Part shown: piece by piece, positions 8,152 through 16,468 of the stretch | Position numbering within the stretch: the first letter of the stretch is position 1 | How the letters are laid out: every line of letters starts with the position of its first letter | Assembly (NCBI RefSeq): GCF_001293125.1 | Contig: NZ_CP009312.1 | Span: forward strand, 810,608-874,607 | Reading direction: 5' to 3' | Source: Lawsonella clevelandensis | GTDB lineage: Bacteria > Actinomycetota > Actinomycetes > Mycobacteriales > Mycobacteriaceae | DNA length: 64,000 nucleotides | Made by a program: the position numbers and the translations under genes | Notes under the pieces: generated by a model | Told to the model about the DNA's origin: nothing | Databases searched by the model: none | The model's input: the letters and a program-made list of their open reading frames with translations, nothing else

Positions 8152-9081
8152 ATGCAGGTTGTCGGCGTCGTCGTCACCTACAACCGGACGGACGTCCTCG
8201 GCCGCTCCCTGGACATCCTCGCCCACCAAAGCCGCCCCCTCGACCACCTCATCGTCGTCGACAACGGCAACGACCCAGCCGTCGCAACACTGCTGGAGAA
8301 CGCCGGCGCTACCGCCAACAACGGCGCCGGCATGGCCGTCACCTACCTGCCCTCCCAGCACAATCTCGGCGGAGCCGGCGGTTTCGCCCTCGGTATGCTG
8401 CACGCCCTCGCCCTCGGCGCCGACTGGGTCTGGTGCGCTGACGACGATGGCCACCCCGACGGACCCGATGTCCTCCGCACCCTCCTCGACTGCGTTAAAC
8501 GCTACCACTTGGACCAGGTGTCGCCCGTCGTCTGCACCATTGACGCCCCCGACACCCTCGCCTTTCCTTTGCGCCGCGGCCTCGTCTGGCGGCGCACCCG
8601 TGATGAACTCTTTGACGACGATGACCCCCAGCACCAGAACATGCTGCTGCCTGGCATCGCCTCCCTCATGAACGGTGCCCTCTTCAGTGCCCACTGCCTG
8701 GACACCATTGGTGTCCCCGACCTGCGGCTCTTCATGCGTGGTGACGAAGTGGAACTGCACCGGCGGCTGGAACGCAGCGGCCTGAAATTCGGCACCTGCC
8801 TGGCCACCGCCTACCTACACCCCAATGGGGCTGACGAGTTCAAACCCATTCTGGGTGGACGGATGCACGCCCAATACCCGGACAGCCCCGCCAAGCGCTA
8901 CTACACCTACCGCAACCGCGGCTTCCTCATGGCCATGCCCGGCAAACGGAGCCTGCTCCTCCAGGAATACGCCCGCTTCACCTGGTTCTTCCTAGTGCAG
9001 CAGCGAGACCTTGCCGGCTTCCGGGAGTGGCGACGGCTGCGCAAACTCGGCCGAGCCGAAAAGCTCTACCGCATGCCGTAA
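8152..9081 (+). CDS. glfT1: Galactofuranosyltransferase GlfT1 (Rv3782-like)
   Basis: A 309-residue GT2-family glycosyltransferase that adds the first Galf residues to decaprenyl-PP-GlcNAc-Rha, priming galactan. The start is ATG 8152, preceded by GAAGGAG and placed 1 nt after the wzt stop; longer readings run into wzt. The fold begins VVGVVVTYNRTDVL. NLGGAGGF near residue 71, the metal/UDP-binding triad CADDDG (Asp97-99), and a later RGDEVELHRRL acceptor/base motif are all seen. It has no membrane span and acts at the inner face of the membrane. It is transcribed with the exporter. Confidence 0.9.
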   Translation: MQVVGVVVTYNRTDVLGRSLDILAHQSRPLDHLIVVDNGNDPAVATLLENAGATANNGAGMAVTYLPSQHNLGGAGGFALGMLHALALGADWVWCADDDGHPDGPDVLRTLLDCVKRYHLDQVSPVVCTIDAPDTLAFPLRRGLVWRRTRDELFDDDDPQHQNMLLPGIASLMNGALFSAHCLDTIGVPDLRLFMRGDEVELHRRLERSGLKFGTCLATAYLHPNGADEFKPILGGRMHAQYPDSPAKRYYTYRNRGFLMAMPGKRSLLLQEYARFTWFFLVQQRDLAGFREWRRLRKLGRAEKLYRMP

Positions 9082-9132
9082 GACGGCCCACCAAGGGAAG
9101 GGTGTGCAGTGCAGCCGCCAGCCTAGCGCCCG

Positions 9133-10896
9133 CTAGCGCATGTGGAACGCATCCACATGCATACGATCCGGGCTCACACCCTGCTCCAAGAAATACGTGT
9201 GGTAGTCGGCGCACAAATCCGTTGGCCCACACATGTGGATAGTGATGTCCTCGCCATACAGCGGGGCAGCCTCCCCGGCTACCGCCTCCGTACCCGACAA
9301 CGCCACTGCCCCAGCCGTCGGCATCCCCGCCAACAGCGGCTGAGACTCGTCACCCTCCAAGGGGAACGCAATACGGTGAGCCTGCTGCGGTGTCAACCGC
9401 TCCCCACTCTCCGTATCCACCTCCACCAAGGTAAGCCATCCCCACTCCTGTGCGCACTCGCGCACCAGGTTCACATACGCCGGCTTCTCTGACGGCCGAT
9501 ACGACCACACCAACGTCACATGGCCGGGGAACTCCTCCCCTACCGCCAGATTCAAATCCCGCAGCCATGCCACAAACGGGGTAATGCCAATACCGCCGGC
9601 CACCCACAACTGCCGCACCCCACCATGGGCAGGGTGTGCGCCCCCACGTGGCGTGGACACCGTCACCGGCATCCCCTCATACACGTTATCCACCAGCCAA
9701 CGAGACCCCTTCCCGCCAGCCTTAATGCAGTACTCCACCTGGCGATCCCAGGCCATACCCTGCGTCCGCATACGCGACCCCACCCCCACATGCTGAGTAG
9801 GGCCAGTACGGCCCACCACATTGGGGATAGACGTCATAGTGAAGGGGTGCGGGCCACCCTTCTGCCCTGGTACACCCAGATAGGAATACTGCCCGGCCGT
9901 ATACCAGTAGCCCACCGGGCGGCCCCGCTGCAGACGCGACTCTAACTCCACAGTGACGATGACGGTATCCGGGTTGGGGTACATTAGCTTCACCACTGTG
10001 CCTGGGTACCGACGATCCGTGCGGAACTGCTGGATGATCATGACGCGCAGCACTACTAGCGCGGCGGCGATAATCACCAGGCAGTAGGCCGACAACAGAC
10101 ACGGCAGCCCCACGGCACCGGCCACATCGGCCACACTGGGAACACTGTTTGTACCGGCTAGCCCCGCTCCCGCAGCCCCCGTTCCATTGTTATCTGGCAT
10201 AGACTGGTTGAGCACCGAGGTTTCCCACATCTGCCAGGCCAACACGGCCCACAGCGCCACCGTCGCAGCATTAAACACCGGGTAGATTACGTCAAATGGG
10301 ATACGAGCAATCCACGCCCCCGGCCCCCGCCGCGGCGCATGGCGCATATTCGGCCCCACATACCGCAGTAGTGCCAGCACTGTCACCAGTACCAACACCA
10401 CTAGCAGTACCGTGTCCGACACATGCTTATCCACTGTATTATGGGTGCTTCCCAAGGCAGCTCGACGTATCACATACGCCAACCATTCCACCGCCAGGCC
10501 CAGCACCGTGGCGATCTTATTCCAACGCAGCATTCCCTCCGCGCCATTAAAGGACTTATTGACGCGCGGCAGCGCATCCAGCGCCCCAATACCCGTCACC
10601 ATCAACCACAGGCCCACTATCTGCAGCACCACTGCAGGGAAGTCGTAGACGGCCTGCAATTCCACCTCGCCCAGTTGGTCGCCGTAGGCCAGCAGCGCCA
10701 GCAGCAGAGCGGCCACACACGAGAGGAGCATGCCGGAGTTCGCCTTCAACACTTTGATGGTAGCGGAGACGAAGTAGCCGATTTTCTGCCTGGCACTGGT
10801 GTGGGCTTCCGGTCTGCGCGGTGCGGCCATACGGCGGAGCTCGGTGGTGGAACTGGCGTCGATGGGGTTGGCGTCGGTGGGGCGCGGAGAGGTCAT
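9133..10896 (-). CDS. Membrane flavoreductase (ferric-reductase-like, FNR-type C-terminal domain)
   Basis: A 587-residue two-part protein from ATG 10896; ATG 10935 is an alternative 13 codons earlier, without a better ribosome site. Residues ~50-330 hold about six hydrophobic segments like a ferric reductase/NADPH-oxidase membrane domain. The C-terminal half is an FAD/NAD(P)H reductase: a PHPFTMTSIP flavin motif, a GGIGITPFVAWL nucleotide motif, and a late HMCGPTDLC motif before the terminal AFHMR. It probably moves electrons from NAD(P)H via flavin across the membrane to an unknown acceptor. It converges with glfT1 with only 51 bp between stops. Confidence 0.8.
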   Translation of the reverse strand: MTSPRPTDANPIDASSTTELRRMAAPRRPEAHTSARQKIGYFVSATIKVLKANSGMLLSCVAALLLALLAYGDQLGEVELQAVYDFPAVVLQIVGLWLMVTGIGALDALPRVNKSFNGAEGMLRWNKIATVLGLAVEWLAYVIRRAALGSTHNTVDKHVSDTVLLVVLVLVTVLALLRYVGPNMRHAPRRGPGAWIARIPFDVIYPVFNAATVALWAVLAWQMWETSVLNQSMPDNNGTGAAGAGLAGTNSVPSVADVAGAVGLPCLLSAYCLVIIAAALVVLRVMIIQQFRTDRRYPGTVVKLMYPNPDTVIVTVELESRLQRGRPVGYWYTAGQYSYLGVPGQKGGPHPFTMTSIPNVVGRTGPTQHVGVGSRMRTQGMAWDRQVEYCIKAGGKGSRWLVDNVYEGMPVTVSTPRGGAHPAHGGVRQLWVAGGIGITPFVAWLRDLNLAVGEEFPGHVTLVWSYRPSEKPAYVNLVRECAQEWGWLTLVEVDTESGERLTPQQAHRIAFPLEGDESQPLLAGMPTAGAVALSGTEAVAGEAAPLYGEDITIHMCGPTDLCADYHTYFLEQGVSPDRMHVDAFHMR

Positions 10897-10998
10897 AGTG
10901 TTTAGGGTAGTCCCCTGGGTCCTTGTTCTGCGCATTAGTGGGCTGGTGACGGCACTGATCTGTGCCCAGCGAACAGGGTGTAACGCCTGCCCGGTGTG

Positions 10999-12570
10999 TT
11001 AACGATAAATGGCTTCGGCAAGCTCCAACGCCTGCCGAACACTTGTTTCACGGCGTGAAACGTCGCAGCTGTGGTGGGGCGGACGCACCGGTAACCCCAC
11101 CGGATGCACCACTGGCCACAACGACCCAGCCGCCTGCACGCTCTCATGCTTCACCGAATAGTAGCCCAGCCCATGCGCATCCACCGCCACCCCCTCACAG
11201 CCGGCAGCCGCTGCCAACAAATGCGGGTGGAACCGGGTGGACAGCCACCGCACCTGCTCCCCCACCGGCAGACCCTCACGCCACAACCGCGCAAACGGCA
11301 CAAACTCCGCCCCCGGAAAATACTCCTGCACTACCTGCTGCCAAATGACGTAATCCCCATAGGGAATACACTCCACCACCAGCAGCTCTGGACCCGTCAC
11401 CTGCCACTCCGTCAGCGTCTCTCGCACCCAGTCCCACAGCGCCTCTTTATCCCCCACCAAATCCGACTGCACACACAGCACCGTAGACCGGCCATGCGGC
11501 ACCGGATGGTACGGGAAGCGGCCATGCGTATCCGCACAGGACAGGTGCTGAAACCCCCACTCCAGCAGCGGCAGGTCCGAAGTGATAACGGCGCCTGGCG
11601 CTGGGTCACCCGGCTGTGCTAGCTCACCCAGCGCTCCCGTTTGGCCCGGTATAGCCGACGTCCCCGGATGGCCCGATACCCCCAGCTTTCCCGCATACTG
11701 CAGTTTCTCTGACCACCGCTTCCACACCGGACGACGCGCCGCCGCAGTCTGCGCCTCCTCCAGACGCTGCTCGGCCTCCTCCACAATCCCCAAGGCCACA
11801 GCCACCCATGTATCGTCCCCCACCTGGGAGAACTCCGCTCTCGGCAACGGCTGGTAGGAACGGCGCGTGCCCTCCGCCTCCAGTTTCACCACACTATCCA
11901 CCGCACGCTGCAACACGGCCGCACTTGCCGCATCGCGTACCGTTACCGCATCCGCCTGCAGCACATAGGGCAAGATGGTCCCCTGCCGCTGCGGCATCAG
12001 GCCAGCACCGGTGGCTACAAACAGTGGCCGCGGCTCCCCTTCCGGTCGCTCACGCTCCGCCACCGCCGCCACTGCCGCGATAATCGCTGCATGGTGTGGC
12101 CACATGTCGTTCAGGTAGCCACCACCCACCACGTGCAGCACATCTGCATTGCCCACCAGGTCCAGGTTGGAGGCTAGGTCCGCCTGCGCCCCACCATCCA
12201 GCACCCAGGAGCTGGTGAGCTCGCACAGTTTTGCCAACTGGTCAATGTTGACCTCATCTGTGGTGACGGCGGTGTCCCCCTGCGGGAAAACCTCCCGCCC
12301 GGCCCGCTCCACCAGATCCCACAGAGTGTTGGTGACCACCAGGTTGGGATGGAGGCCACGCAGCAGCACGGCCGCTTTGCCGGGGCTATGGCAGTCCACC
12401 ACGACAGTGGCATCGGGGTGGGTACGGGCGAGGTAGCGCAGCCAGGTGGCGACGATGAGTTCGTCACCCCAGTTAGGGACGCCGGCGGGAGAAACCAGGT
12501 AAAAGATACGAGGGCGCTCCGCCTGCCAAGTGCGGCGGGGATGGTGCCGGAGGACGGACGAAACACTCAC
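10999..12570 (-). CDS. Polysaccharide pyruvyl transferase family protein
   Basis: A 523-residue soluble protein. The N-terminal IFYLVSPAGVPNWGDELIV matches the opening NxGD motif of the polysaccharide pyruvyl transferase (PF04230/CsaB-WcaK) family, followed by HVVGGGYLNDMWPHH, another family hallmark. The C-terminal part has WLSTRFHPHLLAAAAG, the conserved RxHxxxxA region. Family members add pyruvate ketals to sugars of surface polymers. Residues 260-330 form a low-complexity insert not expected in the family. The start is GTG 12570, with GGAAGG touching the start codon and a TANNNT box before it. Its place next to galactan genes suggests surface glycan modification; the substrate is unknown. 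Confidence 0.8.
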   Translation of the reverse strand: MSVSSVLRHHPRRTWQAERPRIFYLVSPAGVPNWGDELIVATWLRYLARTHPDATVVVDCHSPGKAAVLLRGLHPNLVVTNTLWDLVERAGREVFPQGDTAVTTDEVNIDQLAKLCELTSSWVLDGGAQADLASNLDLVGNADVLHVVGGGYLNDMWPHHAAIIAAVAAVAERERPEGEPRPLFVATGAGLMPQRQGTILPYVLQADAVTVRDAASAAVLQRAVDSVVKLEAEGTRRSYQPLPRAEFSQVGDDTWVAVALGIVEEAEQRLEEAQTAAARRPVWKRWSEKLQYAGKLGVSGHPGTSAIPGQTGALGELAQPGDPAPGAVITSDLPLLEWGFQHLSCADTHGRFPYHPVPHGRSTVLCVQSDLVGDKEALWDWVRETLTEWQVTGPELLVVECIPYGDYVIWQQVVQEYFPGAEFVPFARLWREGLPVGEQVRWLSTRFHPHLLAAAAGCEGVAVDAHGLGYYSVKHESVQAAGSLWPVVHPVGLPVRPPHHSCDVSRRETSVRQALELAEAIYR

Positions 12571-12576
12571 CCTTCC

Positions 12577-12582
12577 AGGCTA
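12577..12582 (-). promoter_or_regulatory. -10 hexamer TAGCCT (leaderless candidate)
   Basis: On the minus strand TAGCCT is followed by GGAAGG and directly by GTG 12570. The 6-nt spacing fits a transcript starting at the GTG; GGAAGG is too close to serve as a normal ribosome site. Confidence 0.4.
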
Positions 12583-12742
12583 GCCAACTCGGCCCTGGAG
12601 TGCAGTGGAAACCCCCGGCAGCACAGCGGATTGCAACCAAGCTGTTACCCTGCGGGAGACAGTCGAACATGCGACAGTGGGTGCGCCGGCAGACAGGTCG
12701 GGAGGTGAAGGTGGCGCGGGTGCTAGCCGGCAGGCAACAAGG

Positions 12743-13279
12743 TTAGCGAACCCGGAAGATGACCGTGCGCTGCACCACGAAGTTCACAATGGTCGCCACC
12801 GCCTGGCCGATAACGAAACCGATCGTCTTTGCCCACAAGTGTCCCAGCGGCAGTGCTGCCTCATACACCACGTGGAAAATACCGACGTTCAAGCCGAAAG
12901 TGACGGCGTAGAGCAGGCACACCGCCAACAGTCGCTTATTCGAGTGGGCCGCTTGGAAGGTCCAGCGGCGATTAATCATATAGGCGGTGGTGGTGCCGCA
13001 GATGAAGGAGATAGCCTTCGCCATGGTGGGATCCATGCCCAGCTGAGAGAGTAGGAGTAGCAGGCCAAAGTCCACCACGGCCGACAAACATCCGGTGATG
13101 AAAAAGCGGATGATCTGCGTTTTTAGGCTGATGCCGCGGGCCGCCCCTTCCATCGGGACAGCCGTCACGTTCGTTGCGGCCATCATGGCTTCATCGGCTT
13201 CGGCGATGAAATCCTCGGCACCCAGGGGGCCATTATCCTGCTCAAACTGCTGCACGTTCCCTAGAGTAAACCCAAACAT
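12743..13279 (-). CDS. GtrA-family membrane protein (Rv3789-like)
   Basis: A 178-residue protein with four hydrophobic helices in the last 120 residues and the family signatures ISFICGTTTAYMINRRWTF and a closing VNFVVQRTVIFRVR, very like M. tuberculosis Rv3789. Rv3789 lies beside dprE1 and has been proposed to help arabinosyl-lipid transport or to scaffold arabinogalactan enzymes. Here about 60 polar residues precede the GtrA domain, an extension absent from Rv3789. The start at ATG 13279 is chosen; GTG 13306 is a possible longer start. Unlike in M. tuberculosis, dprE1 is about 13 kb away. Confidence 0.85.
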   Translation of the reverse strand: MFGFTLGNVQQFEQDNGPLGAEDFIAEADEAMMAATNVTAVPMEGAARGISLKTQIIRFFITGCLSAVVDFGLLLLLSQLGMDPTMAKAISFICGTTTAYMINRRWTFQAAHSNKRLLAVCLLYAVTFGLNVGIFHVVYEAALPLGHLWAKTIGFVIGQAVATIVNFVVQRTVIFRVR

Positions 13280-13370
13280 GCACCCACGCCACTCGGCCCG
13301 CTGCACAAAAGCCCAGTTCTAGACCTAAAATAGAAAGAACCCTAGCGTCCCTAGGAGAGCGAGGACCACT

Positions 13371-14303
13371 ATGCGCCGCTGTGAACCCGTCACCCACCGC
13401 CGTACCGCCAGCCGGATCAGCGGTACCCTCCTCAGCCTGGGGTGCACCGCAGCACTGTTAGCCGGCTGTACTATTCCCACTGCGGAGGAGCGTGCATCCG
13501 GGCCGGAAGGCACGGCTAGTAGCTCCGCCATCCACCCCCCCAAACCTGGAGTTCCGAAGGGGCAAGGCCCCGCTACTATTAGCGACCAGCAGGCCAATGC
13601 TTTGCAGCAGCAGTGGCAGCGCCTCATTTCCCAGTATCCAGATGCCAGCCTCAGTATGACGTTACTGCCGGTGGGCGCCCGGCATGGCACTGCTCCCCTA
13701 GAGCTCGGTTTTGCCCCCCACTTGGCTGGTGCGGAAACACTGCGTGTACCCATTGCCCTTGCAGCAGTTCAGAAGTCGGGAGGTAACGGCGACGTGGGTG
13801 GGGACCTGATTACCGCCCTGAACGCCAACGATGCGAGGGCGACAGCCCGCCTGTGGACGTCCTTAGGTACCGACGAGCAGGCGGCGAAGGCGACGATGCA
13901 GGCACTGCGACAGGCAGGGGACTCTGCGACGAAGGTACGGAAGACTGAGCCGCTGCGCAGCGAGTGGCTACCCGCCAACCAGGTGCGGTTTGCGGCCGGT
14001 TTGGCGTGTCTGCCGGCGGCAGAGTACATCCGCTCCGCGATGGCCGCCGCAAACCCGGACCAACAGTTCGGTTTTGCGAATTACGACCAGGCCCAAATAA
14101 GCAACGGTTGGGTGACAGTGCAGGGTGCTACCACCGTGCGACAGATGGTGATCCTGGATGTGGGCGGGCCCGGCTTCGTGGCGCTGTCGGTAACGGCGCG
14201 CGCGAAGGACGGAAAGAAGGAATCGGCGCAGGTGCTGCTCACTCGGATAGCGCAGTGGATGATGCATCAGCTGCGGAGTGTGCCCGCGGGCCGTTGCCCC
14301 TAA
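13371..14303 (+). CDS. Secreted lipoprotein, unknown; possible LppW/beta-lactamase-like fold
   Basis: A 310-residue protein with an Arg-rich start, a hydrophobic stretch and lipobox LLAGC (Cys33), so it is predicted to be lipid-anchored outside the membrane. After a Pro/Gly linker, residues 75-300 include QWQRLISQYPDASLSMTLLP and LRVPIALAAVQ. These resemble serine beta-lactamase/PBP-like lipoproteins, but the SxxK catalytic motif is not present, so enzymatic activity is doubtful. A GAGGACC ribosome site and TAAAAT box lie upstream. It is divergent from gtrA and converges on the GlfT2-like gene. The family assignment is weak. Confidence 0.7.
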   Translation: MRRCEPVTHRRTASRISGTLLSLGCTAALLAGCTIPTAEERASGPEGTASSSAIHPPKPGVPKGQGPATISDQQANALQQQWQRLISQYPDASLSMTLLPVGARHGTAPLELGFAPHLAGAETLRVPIALAAVQKSGGNGDVGGDLITALNANDARATARLWTSLGTDEQAAKATMQALRQAGDSATKVRKTEPLRSEWLPANQVRFAAGLACLPAAEYIRSAMAAANPDQQFGFANYDQAQISNGWVTVQGATTVRQMVILDVGGPGFVALSVTARAKDGKKESAQVLLTRIAQWMMHQLRSVPAGRCP

Positions 14304-14351
14304 GCAGCAGCAACGCCAGGTCTACCCCCTAAGACGTGCCCCTAGACTTGC

Positions 14352-14377
14352 TCACTAGGGTTGGTCACTAGGGTTGG
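14352..14377. repeat. Perfect 13-bp tandem duplication
   Basis: TCACTAGGGTTGG occurs twice back to back between convergent genes, just before the hairpin at 14379-14410. Confidence 0.8.
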
Positions 14378-14378
14378 C

Positions 14379-14410
14379 CCTCCTGCCGGCGCTATGACGC
14401 TGGCAGGAGG
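14379..14410. terminator. Bidirectional hairpin between convergent genes
   Basis: CCTCCTGCCGGCG pairs with CGCTGGCAGGAGG (13 bp with one G-U) around a 6-nt loop, between the lipoprotein stop (14303) and the GlfT2-like stop (14432). No U-tract follows on either strand, so efficiency is uncertain. Confidence 0.55.
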
Positions 14411-14431
14411 TGAACGAGGGGCAGGCCTGCC

Positions 14432-16321
14432 CTACTTTTTGCCGTAGAGGCGCTCCCAGTTTGCACGAGAGGTCAGTTCCCCAAACGCATCCTGGTATTG
14501 CTTGGCAACATCATTCGCTTCCCGTCTGAAGCGACGGATCAGCGCATTAAGCTCGCGGACCTGCTGACGGTGCAGATCCCGGTTGAAGATGCGGCGGCGC
14601 ACGACTGCCTGGGAGGCATCCGTCACATACACATCCTGGTAGAGCGAGGTGTTCCACCAGGCGGCGTCCTCGTAGGGGACGATGGTGGGGCCAGGGATAC
14701 GCTTATTGAGCAGCGCCTTTAGCTTGCGCTTCAGCATAACGGCCTTCTCCCAGCGGGCTGCCGGAGGTGGGGCGGCACGGCCCACGCGGGCTACCGGGGG
14801 CACATCGTCCAGGTTGGTGGGGCGAGTTTCCGGAAACTCTGCGCGTTCCTTGTTGATGCGGGCGACAGCATCCTGGCCGCCGTCGTGAAGCCCTTCAGGC
14901 CCGCGCAGGAAACCGCGGACGGCCGCCATGTGGGTGTAGGCCAGACCGTACTGCATACCGAGGATTTCATGGCGGATGTCCGCCAAAGTGTTAATGGCGA
15001 GACTTCTAGGATCAAAGCCAGGTTCCAGGGCGGCAGTGATGAGGCCGTTGCGCATGGAGAAGAAATGCCCAAACCCGTCCACGTCCTTCCAATAGAAATC
15101 GGCGTGCCAAACAGCGGCACCAGGGAGCGTGACTGTGGGAATGTTGTGGCGGCGACCGCGCAGCGAGTATTCGACGTCATCCCACTGGAAGAAAAAGGGG
15201 ATAGGCAGTCCCATGCGGTCGACAGCTTCGGAAGGGATGAGGCAGGACCACCAGCCATTGTATTCGGCGTCGAGTCGGCGTTCCGGTAGCTCCCCGTCCA
15301 CCATGCTGGTGTTAGTGATGCCATGCGGATCGGTGAGGGTGCCGCGGCGCAGACAGCGCAGGTCGACGCCTTCGGCGGAAGCGAGAAGGAAGTCCGGGTT
15401 GAACAGGAACATCATTTGCGCACCGACGATGGTAGGAGTGCGGGTGAGCGCAGCGAAGGAGCGCATGCGAACGACGGTTTCGGGTTCAACGCGTACGTCG
15501 TCATCCATGAGGAGGACGTCGACGGGGGTGGCCTGTTCGGTGGCTTCGAAGATGCCGCGGGTGAAGCCGCCGGCACCACCCAGGTTGGGTTGTTGGATGT
15601 AGTGGAGGGTACTGCCGAAGGTTCGGGCGGCCTCTTGGAATTCGGCCTGCTCGCTGACGTGTTGGGTACCTTGGTCGGTGACGTATAGTTCGTCGATGAG
15701 GGTGCGGACGAGGCTGTCGTGAGCGAGGGCGGCGACGGTAGCAGCGCAGTCGACTGGTCTGTTATAAGTGCAGACGGCGATGGCGAAACGGCGGCCGGTG
15801 TAGGTGCTGTCGGCGACAGCGTCTTCGGAGTTTTCGTCCCCGGTGGCCCCGGCGGCCACTTCAGCGTTGATACCGGTGGCGGGGGCGAGGGTGAGGGAGT
15901 GCCATTCGACGTCGCTAATGCGGGATTTGCCTTCGCGGGCGGAGAATTCCAGCCAGAGGGAGCCGCCGTCGTGGAAGCTGTTGAGGGGGACGGTGAGAGA
16001 GAAGGTGTCAGAGCCTTCGAGGGTGGCTTCGCGGATAGTGCGTTCGTGTCCCCCGATGTCAGAGGCACGGGCGAGGATAGTGGTGTGGACGTTAGGGTCG
16101 GCAACGATAGTGCCGGTGACCTCGATGGCGGTGACGCGAGTCCAGCGCTGCCAGTAGGAGGCGGCGAAGCGGCCGAAGTAGGTGTTGGTAGAGAGTGCTG
16201 CTCCGCCGTCAATAGTGACGTGGTGGCGGGCGCGGAGCGCGCTGCCGGAGCAGTTTCGAGCGTAGAGGTCTTGGTTCACCCAGGCACGAGGCCCGGTGAA
16301 GAGAGTGCGCTGTAGCAGCAT
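14432..16321 (-). CDS. GlfT2-like galactofuranosyltransferase paralogue
   Basis: A 629-residue protein laid out like GlfT2: an N-terminal beta-sandwich region (ASYWQRWTRVTAIEV; DGGSLWLEFSA), a GT-A domain starting RRFAIAVCTYNRP, NLGGAGGFTRGI, a catalytic/metal triad DDD (273-275), QWDD (Asp381-382), a metal-ligand-like His406 in AVWHAD, and a C-terminal helical domain. GlfT2 polymerises galactan from UDP-Galf. The true glfT2 ortholog sits beside glf at 58396-60546, so this is a second, diverged copy with all catalytic residues kept. It lacks the N-terminal PRPGEPLDVR signature of the ortholog. The start at ATG 16321 is preferred over the TTG at 16348. It may make or branch a different Galf polymer; that is inference. 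Confidence 0.85.
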   Translation of the reverse strand: MLLQRTLFTGPRAWVNQDLYARNCSGSALRARHHVTIDGGAALSTNTYFGRFAASYWQRWTRVTAIEVTGTIVADPNVHTTILARASDIGGHERTIREATLEGSDTFSLTVPLNSFHDGGSLWLEFSAREGKSRISDVEWHSLTLAPATGINAEVAAGATGDENSEDAVADSTYTGRRFAIAVCTYNRPVDCAATVAALAHDSLVRTLIDELYVTDQGTQHVSEQAEFQEAARTFGSTLHYIQQPNLGGAGGFTRGIFEATEQATPVDVLLMDDDVRVEPETVVRMRSFAALTRTPTIVGAQMMFLFNPDFLLASAEGVDLRCLRRGTLTDPHGITNTSMVDGELPERRLDAEYNGWWSCLIPSEAVDRMGLPIPFFFQWDDVEYSLRGRRHNIPTVTLPGAAVWHADFYWKDVDGFGHFFSMRNGLITAALEPGFDPRSLAINTLADIRHEILGMQYGLAYTHMAAVRGFLRGPEGLHDGGQDAVARINKERAEFPETRPTNLDDVPPVARVGRAAPPPAARWEKAVMLKRKLKALLNKRIPGPTIVPYEDAAWWNTSLYQDVYVTDASQAVVRRRIFNRDLHRQQVRELNALIRRFRREANDVAKQYQDAFGELTSRANWERLYGKK

Positions 16322-16349
16322 TGCCTTGGCACCTTCCCGATGCAGCAAA

Positions 16350-16359
16350 GGGGGGGGGG
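16350..16359 (+). repeat. Homopolymer G10 (C10 on the coding strand) upstream of the GlfT2-like gene
   Basis: Ten G residues on the plus strand, 28 nt before the ATG at 16321, are followed by ATTACCCCC. On the transcribed minus strand this is a C10 tract in the promoter/leader region. Length could vary by slippage. Confidence 0.8.
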
Positions 16360-16391
16360 ATTACCCCCTCACATTAGCCTATAAATGAGGT

Positions 16392-16421
16392 GTCGCTCCA
16401 AGCCGGGCGGCTTGGAGCGAC
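16392..16421 (-). terminator. Perfect 13-bp hairpin after the FAD dehydrogenase gene
   Basis: GTCGCTCCAAGCC pairs without mismatch with GGCTTGGAGCGAC around loop GGGC. It stands 47 bp after the FAD dehydrogenase stop and ahead of the GlfT2-like gene, so it most likely ends the dehydrogenase operon. The following bases are A/T-rich but not a pure U-tract. Confidence 0.7.
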
Positions 16422-16468
16422 AACCTTAGGTATGTACCTCAGTAATTAGTTGAGATGAGTCAACGGAA

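Noticed and set aside
13371-14303. Functional beta-lactamase
   Set aside because: The SxxK and KTG motifs are not visible; only a loose fold resemblance remains.
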